Assembly: GCF_034064985.1 (NCBI RefSeq)
Contig: NZ_CP139249.1
Span: forward strand, 2,046,001 to 2,110,000
DNA length: 64,000 nucleotides
Reading direction: 5' to 3'
DNA from: Acinetobacter pittii
GTDB taxonomy: Bacteria > Pseudomonadota > Gammaproteobacteria > Pseudomonadales > Moraxellaceae
Shown here: positions 9,126 to 18,146 of the stretch, one piece after another
Layout of the letters: each line of letters starts with the position of its first letter
Numbering within the stretch: position 1 is the stretch's first letter
Notes under the pieces: generated by a model
Seen by the model: the letters and a program-made list of their open reading frames with translations, nothing else
What the model was told of the DNA's origin: nothing
Database searches by the model: none
Made by a program: the position numbers and the translations under genes

Positions 9126-9860
9126 TTATAGCACTTTATGAAATTTAGCTACATTCAGCTCATAGGCCTTTCCTCTCCAAATCCACTTTAATTTACAATT
9201 TGGAAACTCTTCACCTTCAAACCATACAAATAATCCTTCCATCATTTCCGGCCAGTCTTCTTTCTTAATTTTATTCTCACCAGAAATTACAGCAACAATT
9301 GCTGCAATAATCGTGTCATGACTCACGGCTAAACTAAGACCGCCTTTAGTTTTTGGATGAGTCCGGTAAATAAGCTCTAGTACATCTAAAACACCTGTAA
9401 TGGGATGTTTCATACCAGGTAATGCATTATTTACAAAACTATTAATAAAACCTAAAGCACCCTGCTTTTTAAAATAAGGAGCAGCTTGTTGTATATCCAA
9501 CACAAAGCTACCCGGTTCAACAAGTAGCCCTTGCTCAATAATTTCAATCGTATGAGTATTTGATTGGGGACTTACATCGTCAGCCCCTTCAATCATGAGT
9601 GCCGCCGTATCGACACAGCGTTGTATTGGACTTGAAATACAATGCTGAATAACACGATCTGTATTTTTGATTAAGTAATTACCCCATGCCTGCGCAAGCT
9701 CACGTCCTTGAGGAGTAAGTTGGAGATCATAACCAGCCAAGCCCTGCCCATCTACAAGTTCTCTTAAAGAATGGCGCGTAAATAAGGTTACAGGAGTTGA
9801 AGCATCGGGCAATAAATCAATTGCTTCAAACATACTTTTAGGCAATAAATCGAGTGCCAT
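9126..9860 (-). CDS. Histidine phosphatase superfamily protein
   Basis: The protein (244 residues from ATG 9860) carries the catalytic TRHSLRE motif near residue 37, equivalent to the RHG box whose His is phosphorylated. A conserved Arg lies in SSPIQRCVDTA, and the second catalytic His in AVSHDTIIAA. No export signal is evident. This family covers phosphoglycerate mutases, acid phosphatases and phytase-like enzymes, and the substrate cannot be deduced. The frame opens at TTG 9884, but ATG 9860 is preferred. Neither start has a strong ribosome-binding site. Confidence 0.85.
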   Translation of the reverse strand: MALDLLPKSMFEAIDLLPDASTPVTLFTRHSLRELVDGQGLAGYDLQLTPQGRELAQAWGNYLIKNTDRVIQHCISSPIQRCVDTAALMIEGADDVSPQSNTHTIEIIEQGLLVEPGSFVLDIQQAAPYFKKQGALGFINSFVNNALPGMKHPITGVLDVLELIYRTHPKTKGGLSLAVSHDTIIAAIVAVISGENKIKKEDWPEMMEGLFVWFEGEEFPNCKLKWIWRGKAYELNVAKFHKVL

Positions 9861-9917
9861 TTTTATCTTGTCATCTTTTTTCAATACTTTGCCACTATAA
9901 CATGTCTGGCATAACTC

Positions 9918-10775
9918 TCAATCTATAACACCTGATTGGGTTAATGCTTCAAATGCTATTTTTTTGCTTTCCTGATCACGAAAAGCGATAAAGCCCTTAT
10001 TTAAAACCGTGCTTCTTTGGTTATATTCAAAAGGTTTTCCATCAAGAGTAAGTAAACCACCGCCTATACTTTCTAAGAGACCTTGACCAGAACTGGTATC
10101 CCATTCAGAAGTAGGATGAAAGCGTGGGTAAATATCTATTTCACCTTCTAACATCATGCAAAACTTATAGGCACTCCCAGCTTCTCGTCGAATAATACGA
10201 TGTTCTTTTTCTATAGGTTGAATAAATTTTTGGTATTTTGGATTTTTACTACCGTGACTAAGTCCTATTTGTATAGGTACATCTAGCGAAGTTGAACTAA
10301 CCTGATATTGATACCATTGTTGTTGGCTAAAGCTATATTTAAAAGGTAAATCTTGTAGATATCCTAAGTACACAACTTGTTCACATGGCACAGCAATAAC
10401 TGAGAAAACTGTTTCTTTGCCGTTGATCAAGCTTAGATTGATCGTAAATTCATCACGTTCATGTATAAATTCTTTGGTTCCATCGAGTGGATCTAACATC
10501 CAACAAGTAGACCATTCATGACGGGCACTATAATCACTTTCTTCAGACAATACAGGCAACTCTGGAGTAATCTCTGCAAGATGCTTTAATAAAAATCTAT
10601 TTACCTTTAGATCTGCTTGGGTTACAGGTGAATCATCATTCTTTTCATGAATAGTAAACTCATAACCCGCTGAATAGTTTTGATATTCTTCTAGTAAAAT
10701 CTGGCTCGCCTGTTCCAAAATCGGCAGAAGTTGATTAATTAAATTATCTTGTGGGCGTGTAGTTGTTATAAACAT
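9918..10775 (-). CDS. cysQ: 3'(2'),5'-bisphosphate nucleotidase CysQ
   Basis: This 285-residue member of the inositol monophosphatase superfamily has the metal-binding motif LDPLDGTKEFI near residue 95 and the second motif EWDTSSGQGLLESIGGG near residue 225, plus the SEES acidic site. CysQ removes the 3'-phosphate of PAP from sulfate assimilation. Length and the TKEFI variant fit CysQ rather than SuhB. ATG 10775 is the natural start. The gap to the histidine phosphatase start is under 60 bases, so the two may be co-transcribed. Confidence 0.93.
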   Translation of the reverse strand: MFITTTRPQDNLINQLLPILEQASQILLEEYQNYSAGYEFTIHEKNDDSPVTQADLKVNRFLLKHLAEITPELPVLSEESDYSARHEWSTCWMLDPLDGTKEFIHERDEFTINLSLINGKETVFSVIAVPCEQVVYLGYLQDLPFKYSFSQQQWYQYQVSSTSLDVPIQIGLSHGSKNPKYQKFIQPIEKEHRIIRREAGSAYKFCMMLEGEIDIYPRFHPTSEWDTSSGQGLLESIGGGLLTLDGKPFEYNQRSTVLNKGFIAFRDQESKKIAFEALTQSGVID

Positions 10776-11069
10776 AAATATGCTCTACATAGTTTCATTT
10801 CTATTATAGGTGAATTATGAACAATTCCATATTCGCCAACAGTTTGATTTACTAAAATAGTAATTTATCTTAATCATTAGGCCGTTGCTTTCCGCCTCTA
10901 CTATTTAGTTAATATGCATAATTATATTATTTATAAAAGCCTTTATTCCGTACAAAAAACAATCTATAAGTTATGAAAAATAAACAACTTAAATCAGATT
11001 TATCCATTTCCTTTTCATATATTTCTTGGTATGTTCAAGGACACAATAACAAGATGGAAGAAAGTGCAC
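10776..11069. other. AT-rich divergent intergenic region
   Basis: This stretch separates cysQ (minus) from the small unknown gene (plus). I see no ORF of conviction and no RNA gene. A small dyad, TTACTA AAA TAGTAA, lies at 10849-10863. It must hold promoters for both sides, but no -35/-10 pair stands out. Confidence 0.5.
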
Positions 11070-11438
11070 ATGATGCTATATGGATATCATTTCTCGACAA
11101 TAGAACATAACTGGGAAGACCTTAAACCCTTAAATGAGTTTCTACAAACATTTGCAGATGATGATGGTGATGTCTCAACACGAGATAAAGAATCACTCAA
11201 AGAAATCATAGCGAAATCTGATACAGCGTTGGCTCTCGCTAGAGAAATGGGTTGGGATGGTAGCTATACAGGCTGTCCTTATCTATTCTGGTTACCAAGT
11301 AAAAATAGCCAATCTTTTGAATATGGTTTTGTATTTAAACAGACCTCAGATAATACAACTTTTGTGATTTCACCGATTGAATTGAGCTATTTAGCTGAAG
11401 ACTCTGAGGTACAAACATTAAGTAAAAATATTGAATAA
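11070..11438 (+). CDS. Hypothetical protein, about 122 aa
   Basis: No recognised family. It is a soluble, acidic protein with no signal peptide. It has a motif-like Gly/Trp-rich centre (REMGWDGSYTGCPYLFWLPS) and a C-terminal beta-like stretch (FEYGFVFKQTSDNTTFVISP). The open frame starts at 11031, but ATG 11070 has GGAAG nine bases upstream and is preferred. A second ATG follows at 11073. It stands alone between divergent cysQ and convergent yedK, with a long dyad after its stop that may end transcription. Base composition matches the neighbours. Confidence 0.6.
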   Translation: MMLYGYHFSTIEHNWEDLKPLNEFLQTFADDDGDVSTRDKESLKEIIAKSDTALALAREMGWDGSYTGCPYLFWLPSKNSQSFEYGFVFKQTSDNTTFVISPIELSYLAEDSEVQTLSKNIE

Positions 11439-11445
11439 GTGATAT

Positions 11446-11478
11446 AGGTTATTGATTCAAATTTGAGATCAATAACCT
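11446..11478. terminator. Long dyad between convergent genes, terminator-like
   Basis: Arms AGGTTATTGAT (11446-11456) and ATCAATAACCT (11468-11478) are perfectly complementary. The loop itself contains the palindrome TCAAATTTGA. It sits midway between the stop of the 122-aa gene and the stop of yedK. No long T-run follows on either strand, so it is an imperfect intrinsic terminator. Confidence 0.55.
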
Positions 11479-11497
11479 CATCTTAATCTTAGATAGA

Positions 11498-12157
11498 TTA
11501 GTCAAACATACTTAACTGAGGTGTAGGTTTTATAATTTTTTCTTTTGGGACATGAGAACATTCAAACTCTTCAACTGGAAAGCCTTCGATAAAGCTGGAA
11601 ATATCTGGTGTTTCTAAACTTAACCATTCATCTAGTCGGTCGTGTGGAATCACAATAACTGATCGTTTAACATCGCCTGGCTCGTGAAAGTCTTTCATCA
11701 TTGGATGGTCTATAGCGTCCATGGTCAACATACTTGCAGAACGAATAATCGTTTCATTCATTTTGCAAATTTCGTAGATTGCTGCGATGAAAAAAGCCTG
11801 CCCATCTTTACGGCGAACACCCCACCGCTCAGGTTTATCATTTATATACTTACTTTCATAAAATTCGGTCACTGGAATCACACCAAATTTACATTTAAGT
11901 GCAGCTTCTTGAAAACTCGGTTTTTGGAAAATAGTCTCATGGCGGGCATTGTAGGTATGTTTTGCTATGTTTGTATCTTCAGCCCATTTTGGAACCAATC
12001 CGAACATCACTTCACGCCACTCAAGCCCTTGTGGTGATTTAAATAATAGTGGCATTGTTCCTGCAGGATAAACCTCTTCGGCATAGCTAAAGCCGACCAC
12101 AGGCAACTGAAGTTGCTGTAATTGGGCAAGCGTTAAAGGTTTAAAATTAGCGCACAT
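11498..12157 (-). CDS. yedK: SRAP domain protein (YedK/HMCES-type abasic-site DNA-protein crosslinker)
   Basis: SRAP proteins form a thiazolidine crosslink to abasic sites in single-stranded DNA through the Cys exposed after Met1 is removed. The frame opens 25 codons upstream, but ATG at 12157 gives MCANFKPL with the catalytic Cys at position 2. The extended form would block chemistry, so 12157 is chosen. Other active-site features are present: Asn in YNARHET, Glu in GVIPVTEFYES, and a His in the DAIDHPMM or DFHEPG segment. The product is 219 residues. It lies upstream of the ABC operon's terminator, on the same strand. Confidence 0.92.
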   Translation of the reverse strand: MCANFKPLTLAQLQQLQLPVVGFSYAEEVYPAGTMPLLFKSPQGLEWREVMFGLVPKWAEDTNIAKHTYNARHETIFQKPSFQEAALKCKFGVIPVTEFYESKYINDKPERWGVRRKDGQAFFIAAIYEICKMNETIIRSASMLTMDAIDHPMMKDFHEPGDVKRSVIVIPHDRLDEWLSLETPDISSFIEGFPVEEFECSHVPKEKIIKPTPQLSMFD

Positions 12158-12220
12158 AACAAGAATAAAATACTCTACATTTACTTCTTTTATTTTATAA
12201 GCATTTACCACATAAACCAA

Positions 12221-12245
12221 ATAAAAAGGCACTCGAAAGTGCCCT
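12221..12245 (-). terminator. Rho-independent terminator of the peptide ABC operon
   Basis: Stem GGCACT / AGTGCC with a CGAA loop lies at 12228-12243. Reading on the minus strand it is followed by TTTTTAT, as expected for an intrinsic terminator, about 20 bases after the stop of the ATPase gene at 12265. Confidence 0.85.
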
Positions 12246-12264
12246 TAACGACATAACTTTACGC

Positions 12265-13998
12265 TCATGAAACGTGTTGAATCCCTTGAGGAATCGCCTT
12301 TAATAGTCGTTTAGTATAATCATGTTGAGGATGTGCATAGAGTTCATCTGAATTGGCTATTTCTACAACCTCGCCATGATTCATGACCATGACCTGATCA
12401 GAGATATATTTCACGACCGATAAATCATGTGAAATAAAGATATAACTTAGTCCAAACTCATCTTGTAAGTCTTGCAATAAATTAAGTACTTGTGCCTGAA
12501 CTGAAACATCGAGCGCAGAAACAGATTCATCACAAATTAAGATTTCAGGCTTTAGCGTTAAACAGCGTGCAATGGCAATACGTTGACGTTGTCCACCTGA
12601 AAACTCATGCGGATATCGGTAGTAAGCTTGTTCAGGTAAATTGACTCGCTCAAGCAGTCTGAGAGCAATTTGCTTGCGCTCAGCATCATCTTTACCAATA
12701 CCATGAATTTGCATAGGCTCTAATAAAATCTGCCCGATGGTAAAGCGCGGATTAAGAGACGCATACGGATTTTGAAAGATGATCTGGATTTTCCGTTGAT
12801 ATTTAGCAAACTCTTTTTCAGTTAATGAAAGAATATCTTTACCTTCGATGAAAGCCTGCCCACCAGATGCCTGATGTAAGCGCATGAGTAATAGCCCAAC
12901 AGTCGTTTTACCTGAACCTGACTCACCAACTAATCCTAAGGTTTTTCCTTTAGCCAGCTTAAAAGAAACACCTTTTACGGCCTGAAACTCTTCTTTGCCA
13001 AATAGACCTTTACGGCTATAAAAGCTTTTTTTCAGGTCTTTTACTTCTAAAATGATTTGTTCATCACCATTTAAGCCACGTTTGCGCTCGGGAATTTCTG
13101 AAGCATCAAAACTTTGCTCGACCAATACATCGTCTTCTTGACGCATAAAATCGCTGGTCACTGGTAAACGATAAGGTCTTTGTGACATTTGCGGGCGGCA
13201 ATATAACAAAGCTCTCGTATATACATCTTTAGGCTGTTCAAGAACCTGTTCAGCAGCACCTTGCTCTCTAATCTCGCCATGACGCATTACAATGACTCTA
13301 TCTGCAATTTCACCGACCAATGCTAAATCGTGGGTAATAAAAAGCATCGACATTTGACGGCGCTTACGCAATGACTCGAGTAAATCAAGAATTTGCTTTT
13401 GAATCGTGACATCAAGGGCCGTAGTCGGTTCATCGGCAATGAGCAGTTTAGGCTCACATGCAATCGCCATAGCAATCATGACACGTTGTTGTTGACCACC
13501 CGAAAGTTGGTTTGGATAGGCATCAATTTTAGTTTCAGGTGACGGAATACCTACTTCTTTAAGCAACTCTAAAACGCGTTGTCGGGCCTGTTTACGGCTC
13601 AATCCCATATGCAAACACAACACTTCTGCAATTTGATTGCCAACCGTAAAAACTGGATTTAATGATGACATCGGCTCCTGAAAAATCATGGCTATGTCTT
13701 TACCACAGATTTTGCGCATATCTTTACGAGATAAGCTTAGTAAATCTTTGCCTTCAAATATAATTTTACTTTGCTCATCAATTTTACTCTGACCTACAGG
13801 CAGCAATCCCATAGTTGCCAAAGAAGTAACCGATTTACCACTACCCGACTCACCTACTAAAGCAACCGTAGTATTTGTAGGAATATCAAAAGTAATTCCT
13901 TTTACGGTTTCAATATATTGCTTATCTTGACCTTTAAAACTTACTCGTAAATTTTTAACGTGCAATAACGGCGCATTCTTATTTTCTTGTTCGATCAT
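12265..13998 (-). CDS. Peptide ABC transporter, fused double ATP-binding protein (YejF/DppDF-like)
   Basis: At 577 residues it holds two complete nucleotide-binding domains. The first has Walker A GESGSGKS near residue 52, signature LSGGQQQR and Walker B LLIADEP. The second has Walker A GESGSGKT near residue 355, signature FSGGQRQR and Walker B ILICDES. The linker (about 265-315) and the oligopeptide-specific C-terminal extension after each domain match the Opp/Dpp/Yej subfamily. It energises import through the two permeases encoded upstream. It is the last gene of the minus operon, 13 bases after the permease stop, with GAGGAAGATC before its ATG, and an intrinsic terminator follows. Confidence 0.95.
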   Translation of the reverse strand: MIEQENKNAPLLHVKNLRVSFKGQDKQYIETVKGITFDIPTNTTVALVGESGSGKSVTSLATMGLLPVGQSKIDEQSKIIFEGKDLLSLSRKDMRKICGKDIAMIFQEPMSSLNPVFTVGNQIAEVLCLHMGLSRKQARQRVLELLKEVGIPSPETKIDAYPNQLSGGQQQRVMIAMAIACEPKLLIADEPTTALDVTIQKQILDLLESLRKRRQMSMLFITHDLALVGEIADRVIVMRHGEIREQGAAEQVLEQPKDVYTRALLYCRPQMSQRPYRLPVTSDFMRQEDDVLVEQSFDASEIPERKRGLNGDEQIILEVKDLKKSFYSRKGLFGKEEFQAVKGVSFKLAKGKTLGLVGESGSGKTTVGLLLMRLHQASGGQAFIEGKDILSLTEKEFAKYQRKIQIIFQNPYASLNPRFTIGQILLEPMQIHGIGKDDAERKQIALRLLERVNLPEQAYYRYPHEFSGGQRQRIAIARCLTLKPEILICDESVSALDVSVQAQVLNLLQDLQDEFGLSYIFISHDLSVVKYISDQVMVMNHGEVVEIANSDELYAHPQHDYTKRLLKAIPQGIQHVS

Positions 13999-14011
13999 TT
14001 TGATCTTCCTC

Positions 14012-15154
14012 TTATTTTAGTTTTGGATCTAATGCATCACGGAGCGCATCAGTAAACATTGAAAATGCCGTTACCAAAACAGCCATTGCGACAGAAGCTG
14101 CGACAAGCTGCCACCACTTACCTAAAAGTAGTTCACTTTGTGCTTCATTTAACATGCTCCCCCAAGACACTACGCCTACTGGCACACCAAAGCCCAAGAA
14201 ACTCAAAATAACTTCAGATTTAATAAAAGAAACCACCAAAATTGACATTTGGACTAAAGCGATATGGCTGACATTTGGGAAAATATGAATGAACATACGG
14301 CGGAAGTGACCAACACCAATTGCTTTGGCAGCAAGAACGTATTCACGTGCCGTGTGTTTCATATATTCAGCACGTATTAATCGATAAACACCCGTCCAGC
14401 CCGTTAAACCTAAAATCAGAACAATAGACAAAATACCTTTTTGTTGAAGTACTGCAGCAATCGCGAGAACTAATAATAAATATGGAATTGAGGTAAAAAT
14501 GTTATAAAACCAGTTGAGAATATCATCAACCCAACCACCGAAATATCCAGAAATTGCGCCTAAAAGTGTACCAATCCCTACTGCGAGTAAAGCCGATATC
14601 ACCCCAACAATAATTGAAGTTTCAGCACCTTTAATAGTTTTCTTTAAAACGTCCTGTCCCCATTTATCAGCTCCAAACACAAGGGTACTTTTCAGTTCTG
14701 CTTGTTGATCAAGTAAATGTCCTCCAAGTTGCTGATCGATCGCTTTCATATCATCCGCTAATGGGTCAACTACACCATAATAATCAATTGCACTTCCAGA
14801 GCTCTTTTCTTGTTTAATTTCAGCCTTAAGCTTGTTAATTACATCTTTTAAAGGATCAACTGGATTTTCTGGTAATTCCTCCCCAATTGCTGCTGCATTT
14901 TGTCCAGCTTCTGTTGTCTTGTCTGCCCCTATAAATGTGGGTGGCGCATAACTCACAGCAACTTCTTTATTCCAGTCAGATGCAATCACGCCCGTCATTG
15001 ATAGAACCAAGATAATAAAATAAAGCAATACAATCACTAGCGATGACATTGCGATCTTGTCGGCCCGAAGACGACGCATGGCAAGTTTCCACAGGCCAGA
15101 TGAATGAGCTTCGGCTTTTGTTTGTTGTTTTCTTTTTGATAAAACGCTCAGCAT
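14012..15154 (-). CDS. Peptide ABC transporter permease (DppC/YejE-like) with long periplasmic insert
   Basis: This 380-residue inner-membrane protein has an N-terminal transmembrane helix near residues 38-57. The typical permease core starts at FGADKWGQDVLKKTIKGAE, with the EAA-type loop around EYVLAAKAIGVGHFRR. Between helix 1 and the core lie about 100 hydrophilic residues rich in Asp, Lys and Gln, where DppC-type proteins normally have far fewer. This segment should face the periplasm. Start ATG 15154 is preceded by AGGTGGG, and it is seven bases from the upstream permease gene. Family assignment is secure. The insert is the odd feature. Confidence 0.93.
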   Translation of the reverse strand: MLSVLSKRKQQTKAEAHSSGLWKLAMRRLRADKIAMSSLVIVLLYFIILVLSMTGVIASDWNKEVAVSYAPPTFIGADKTTEAGQNAAAIGEELPENPVDPLKDVINKLKAEIKQEKSSGSAIDYYGVVDPLADDMKAIDQQLGGHLLDQQAELKSTLVFGADKWGQDVLKKTIKGAETSIIVGVISALLAVGIGTLLGAISGYFGGWVDDILNWFYNIFTSIPYLLLVLAIAAVLQQKGILSIVLILGLTGWTGVYRLIRAEYMKHTAREYVLAAKAIGVGHFRRMFIHIFPNVSHIALVQMSILVVSFIKSEVILSFLGFGVPVGVVSWGSMLNEAQSELLLGKWWQLVAASVAMAVLVTAFSMFTDALRDALDPKLK

Positions 15155-15161
15155 AGCCCAC

Positions 15162-16100
15162 CTACTTCAACTGTACACGTGGATCAACCACTTTGTAGAC
15201 CAAATCGGCAATCAGGTTAAAAATCATAGTTGCAGCTGCGATGTAAACTGTAATTGCTTTAATAACAGGAAAATCACTCCGCTCAACTGCAATAATCACC
15301 TCTCGACCAATCCCGGGAATACCAAAAAAACGTTCAATTAAAAATGCGCCTATGAGCAATGCAGGTAAAGTTGACATCACGTCGGTAATAATCGGAATTG
15401 AAGCATTACGTAGTACATGTACACCTAAGATTCGGCTTTCACCCACACCTTTAGCCCGTGCTGTTCGAACATAGTCTTGATTAATTTCATCAAGCACGAA
15501 ACTACGATATAACCGTAAAGTCGGTGCAATACTCACCACCAGCATGATTAGAATTGGCAGTAAGGCAAACTTAAATAAGTTATCAGTAAAAGTGTCGCTC
15601 CAGCCTTGCACAGGAAACCAACTTAGCTGATAAGCCAGAACATATTGAAAAACGATAATGTAAACTAAGATGCTGATCGACATGCCAATAGTACATAGCA
15701 TCATGACCATACGGTCGGTTAGAGAACCACGTACCGCTGCAACAGCCAATGCCAAAATAATTGAAATAACCGTCTGTAAAATAGTTAGTGGGATTAGAAG
15801 CGTGAGCGAGGGTCCCAATCGGGTTAAAATAATTTGAGAAACAGGTTCGCCAGTACTCCAACTCGCCCCATAGTCAAAAGTGAGAATCTGCTTAATAAAA
15901 ATCCAGAGCTGAACGTAATAAGGCTGATCTACACCTAACTGCTTACGAATGTTTTCAATCTGCTCAGGATTAGACATCTTGCCCGCTAAAATATAAGCAG
16001 GATCGCCACCTACCCAGTTAAAAAGAATAAAAATAAGTAAGACTACCCCCAACATAGTTGGAATCATCTGCCATAAACGCCGAATAACATATGCCAGCAT
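15162..16100 (-). CDS. Peptide ABC transporter permease (DppB/OppB-like)
   Basis: This 312-residue protein has about six transmembrane helices. The family-typical N-terminus (MLAYVIRRLWQMIPTMLGV) is followed by a periplasmic loop (LGVDQPYYVQLW) and the cytoplasmic EAA loop at INQDYVRTARAKGVGESRI. The helix end FGIPGIGREVIIAV is characteristic of OppB/DppB. It pairs with the following DppC-like permease to form the translocation channel for peptides. AAGGAAT precedes ATG 16100, and it lies 12 bases downstream of the M3 peptidase gene. Confidence 0.94.
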   Translation of the reverse strand: MLAYVIRRLWQMIPTMLGVVLLIFILFNWVGGDPAYILAGKMSNPEQIENIRKQLGVDQPYYVQLWIFIKQILTFDYGASWSTGEPVSQIILTRLGPSLTLLIPLTILQTVISIILALAVAAVRGSLTDRMVMMLCTIGMSISILVYIIVFQYVLAYQLSWFPVQGWSDTFTDNLFKFALLPILIMLVVSIAPTLRLYRSFVLDEINQDYVRTARAKGVGESRILGVHVLRNASIPIITDVMSTLPALLIGAFLIERFFGIPGIGREVIIAVERSDFPVIKAITVYIAAATMIFNLIADLVYKVVDPRVQLK

Positions 16101-16112
16101 AGTGATAATTCC

Positions 16113-18128
16113 TTATTTAACCCGTTGTCCGGTAATTTCATTAAAGAACGCTTTGTTATCAGGTTCACGGCCAAGGAAATCTTTAACTAGTTCAGCTGCC
16201 GGTTTTTGGCTACCTTGTGACAAAATGGTTTGACGGTAACGTTGCCCTACTTGTGGGTTATTAAGGTTGTCCCCATAGGCAGAAAGCATGTCTAAAGCTA
16301 AAACCTCAGACCACATATAGCCGTAATAACCTGCTTGGTAACCGCCCATCAAATGCCCAAACTGCCCAGGAAACTCTGTTGTTGGCACATAACCTAAAGC
16401 AGTAGCAGCTTCCATTTTTTGCCAATTTTCTAAAGGTTTCACTTTTAAAGCATCAGAAGTGTGCAGTGACATGTCATATTGTGCATAAAGGGTTTGACGC
16501 GCATAACGTAAGCCACGACCATAATTATGTACTGCTTTTAAACGAGCAATTAGTTCGTCATCAACACGTGGGCAGGCTGGGTCACAGTAATCAGCCACTT
16601 TAGATAAAGTTTCTTTACGGCGTGCCCACTCTTCATACATTTGAGATGGTGCCTCTACGAAATCACGCTCTACAGAAGTTCCAGACTGACTGGCATAACG
16701 TGTATTTGATAAAATGCCATGTAAAGCGTGACCAAACTCATGAACAAAAGTTTCAAGCTCATCACTATTTAACCCTTTACGATTAAAGTTAGTGACTAGG
16801 GCTGAAACTGGTAAGCGGTTGGTTAATGTACTTCCACCATATACTCCCCAAACGGCGGCATGGCCATACTTCCCTTCACGAGGGAATTTATCCATATATA
16901 AGCCACCAAGAAGCTTTCCTGTTTTTTTGTCAACCACATCGTAATATTCAACTTCATCCTGCCATGCTTTAACTTTGACAGGTTTAAAATCAATACCATA
17001 AAGATCAGATGAAATAGCAAACAACCATTTTTGAGCAGCTAAAGTGGGGAAATAATCACGAAGTTTTTCCTGATCAATCTGATATTTATTCTTACGAAGC
17101 TTTTCACTCCAGTAAGCTTCACTCCAACGTGTGATCTCGGTTTTATCTAGTGGTGTTTTTAATGTTTGCGCTTTAAATGCTCGGAGTTCTTCTACTTCTT
17201 TACGCTCTAGTGGTGCTACGGTTTTTTGTACTTCTGCTAAAAATTGATTTACAGCCTCAGGCGTTTTAGCCATACGGTCTTTTAAAACCCAATCTGCATA
17301 ACTTGCTTTTCCAAATAACTGTGCAAGCTCATAACGCAAATCAATTGCCTGTTTAAGTAGTTTTAAATTTTGTTCAGTACCCCGTCGCGTAAAGGCAATT
17401 TGATATCTTTTTCGGGCATCATCATTATCTGCCAACTCCATAAAAGGACGATATTCCGGATATTCAAAACCTAATAAATAGTTGCCTTTAGCATTTTTCT
17501 TTAATGCTGAAATATAACTTTGAGGTAAGCCTTTCATCTCTTCAGGAGTAAACTCAAGTTTCTCTGGATTATCACGGACGTTACGGGCATATTCTTGTTC
17601 TAGTTTAGTCAGCTCATCCAGAATGGCCTTCATTCTTGCACGTTTTGCTGGTTCTAATTGAACCCCTGTGTCTTCAAACTGATCTAGAATATCTTGACGG
17701 TATTTTTGATCTATCGGATCAGTAGCATTTGTATTCTTAATGACATTATATAATTTTGAATTTTGGAATATATCAGTATGAAACTGATTAATTTTGATTT
17801 CACAGTCTTCTGCTGCCTTACGTAACTTTGCATCTGGGTCTACGTTACTGTATAGACTTATCGGACCTGAGAAATCTTCAAAATGCGCAAAAATTTTATC
17901 CCACTTTGCCAATATAGGTGCCGCTGCTGCATTATCTTTAACAGGCGTTTTTTCAAAATTTAAAATCTCTTTCTGAATCTTTGTTAAATTCGCATCACAC
18001 CATGCTGGAAGTTGTTGTGCTTTAACTAATGGCAAAGTAGGATGTGTTGTCTCTGCCGTTGCAAATTGACTTATACCCATGGTCAACATACATAAGGTTG
18101 TCATTTTCAGTGTATTATTTTTCATCAT
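16113..18128 (-). CDS. Exported M3 family metallopeptidase (peptidyl-dipeptidase Dcp-like)
   Basis: The zinc site HEFGHALHG, with a third ligand Glu in DFVEAPSQ about 25 residues on, marks an M3 thimet/Dcp-type peptidase. The product is about 671 residues, normal for the family. A clear signal peptide (MMKNNTLKMTTLCMLTMG, then cleavage near FATA-ET) predicts a periplasmic enzyme. The frame starts at 18146, directly after the previous stop, but TTGGAGAT sits just before ATGATG at 18128/18125, so translation should begin there. Extra Cys residues (CDANL, CDPACPR) may form disulfides. Lying between binding-protein and permease genes, it probably trims peptides before or during uptake. Confidence 0.93.
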   Translation of the reverse strand: MMKNNTLKMTTLCMLTMGISQFATAETTHPTLPLVKAQQLPAWCDANLTKIQKEILNFEKTPVKDNAAAAPILAKWDKIFAHFEDFSGPISLYSNVDPDAKLRKAAEDCEIKINQFHTDIFQNSKLYNVIKNTNATDPIDQKYRQDILDQFEDTGVQLEPAKRARMKAILDELTKLEQEYARNVRDNPEKLEFTPEEMKGLPQSYISALKKNAKGNYLLGFEYPEYRPFMELADNDDARKRYQIAFTRRGTEQNLKLLKQAIDLRYELAQLFGKASYADWVLKDRMAKTPEAVNQFLAEVQKTVAPLERKEVEELRAFKAQTLKTPLDKTEITRWSEAYWSEKLRKNKYQIDQEKLRDYFPTLAAQKWLFAISSDLYGIDFKPVKVKAWQDEVEYYDVVDKKTGKLLGGLYMDKFPREGKYGHAAVWGVYGGSTLTNRLPVSALVTNFNRKGLNSDELETFVHEFGHALHGILSNTRYASQSGTSVERDFVEAPSQMYEEWARRKETLSKVADYCDPACPRVDDELIARLKAVHNYGRGLRYARQTLYAQYDMSLHTSDALKVKPLENWQKMEAATALGYVPTTEFPGQFGHLMGGYQAGYYGYMWSEVLALDMLSAYGDNLNNPQVGQRYRQTILSQGSQKPAAELVKDFLGREPDNKAFFNEITGQRVK

Positions 18129-18146
18129 ATCTCCAATTTTTTTCAT

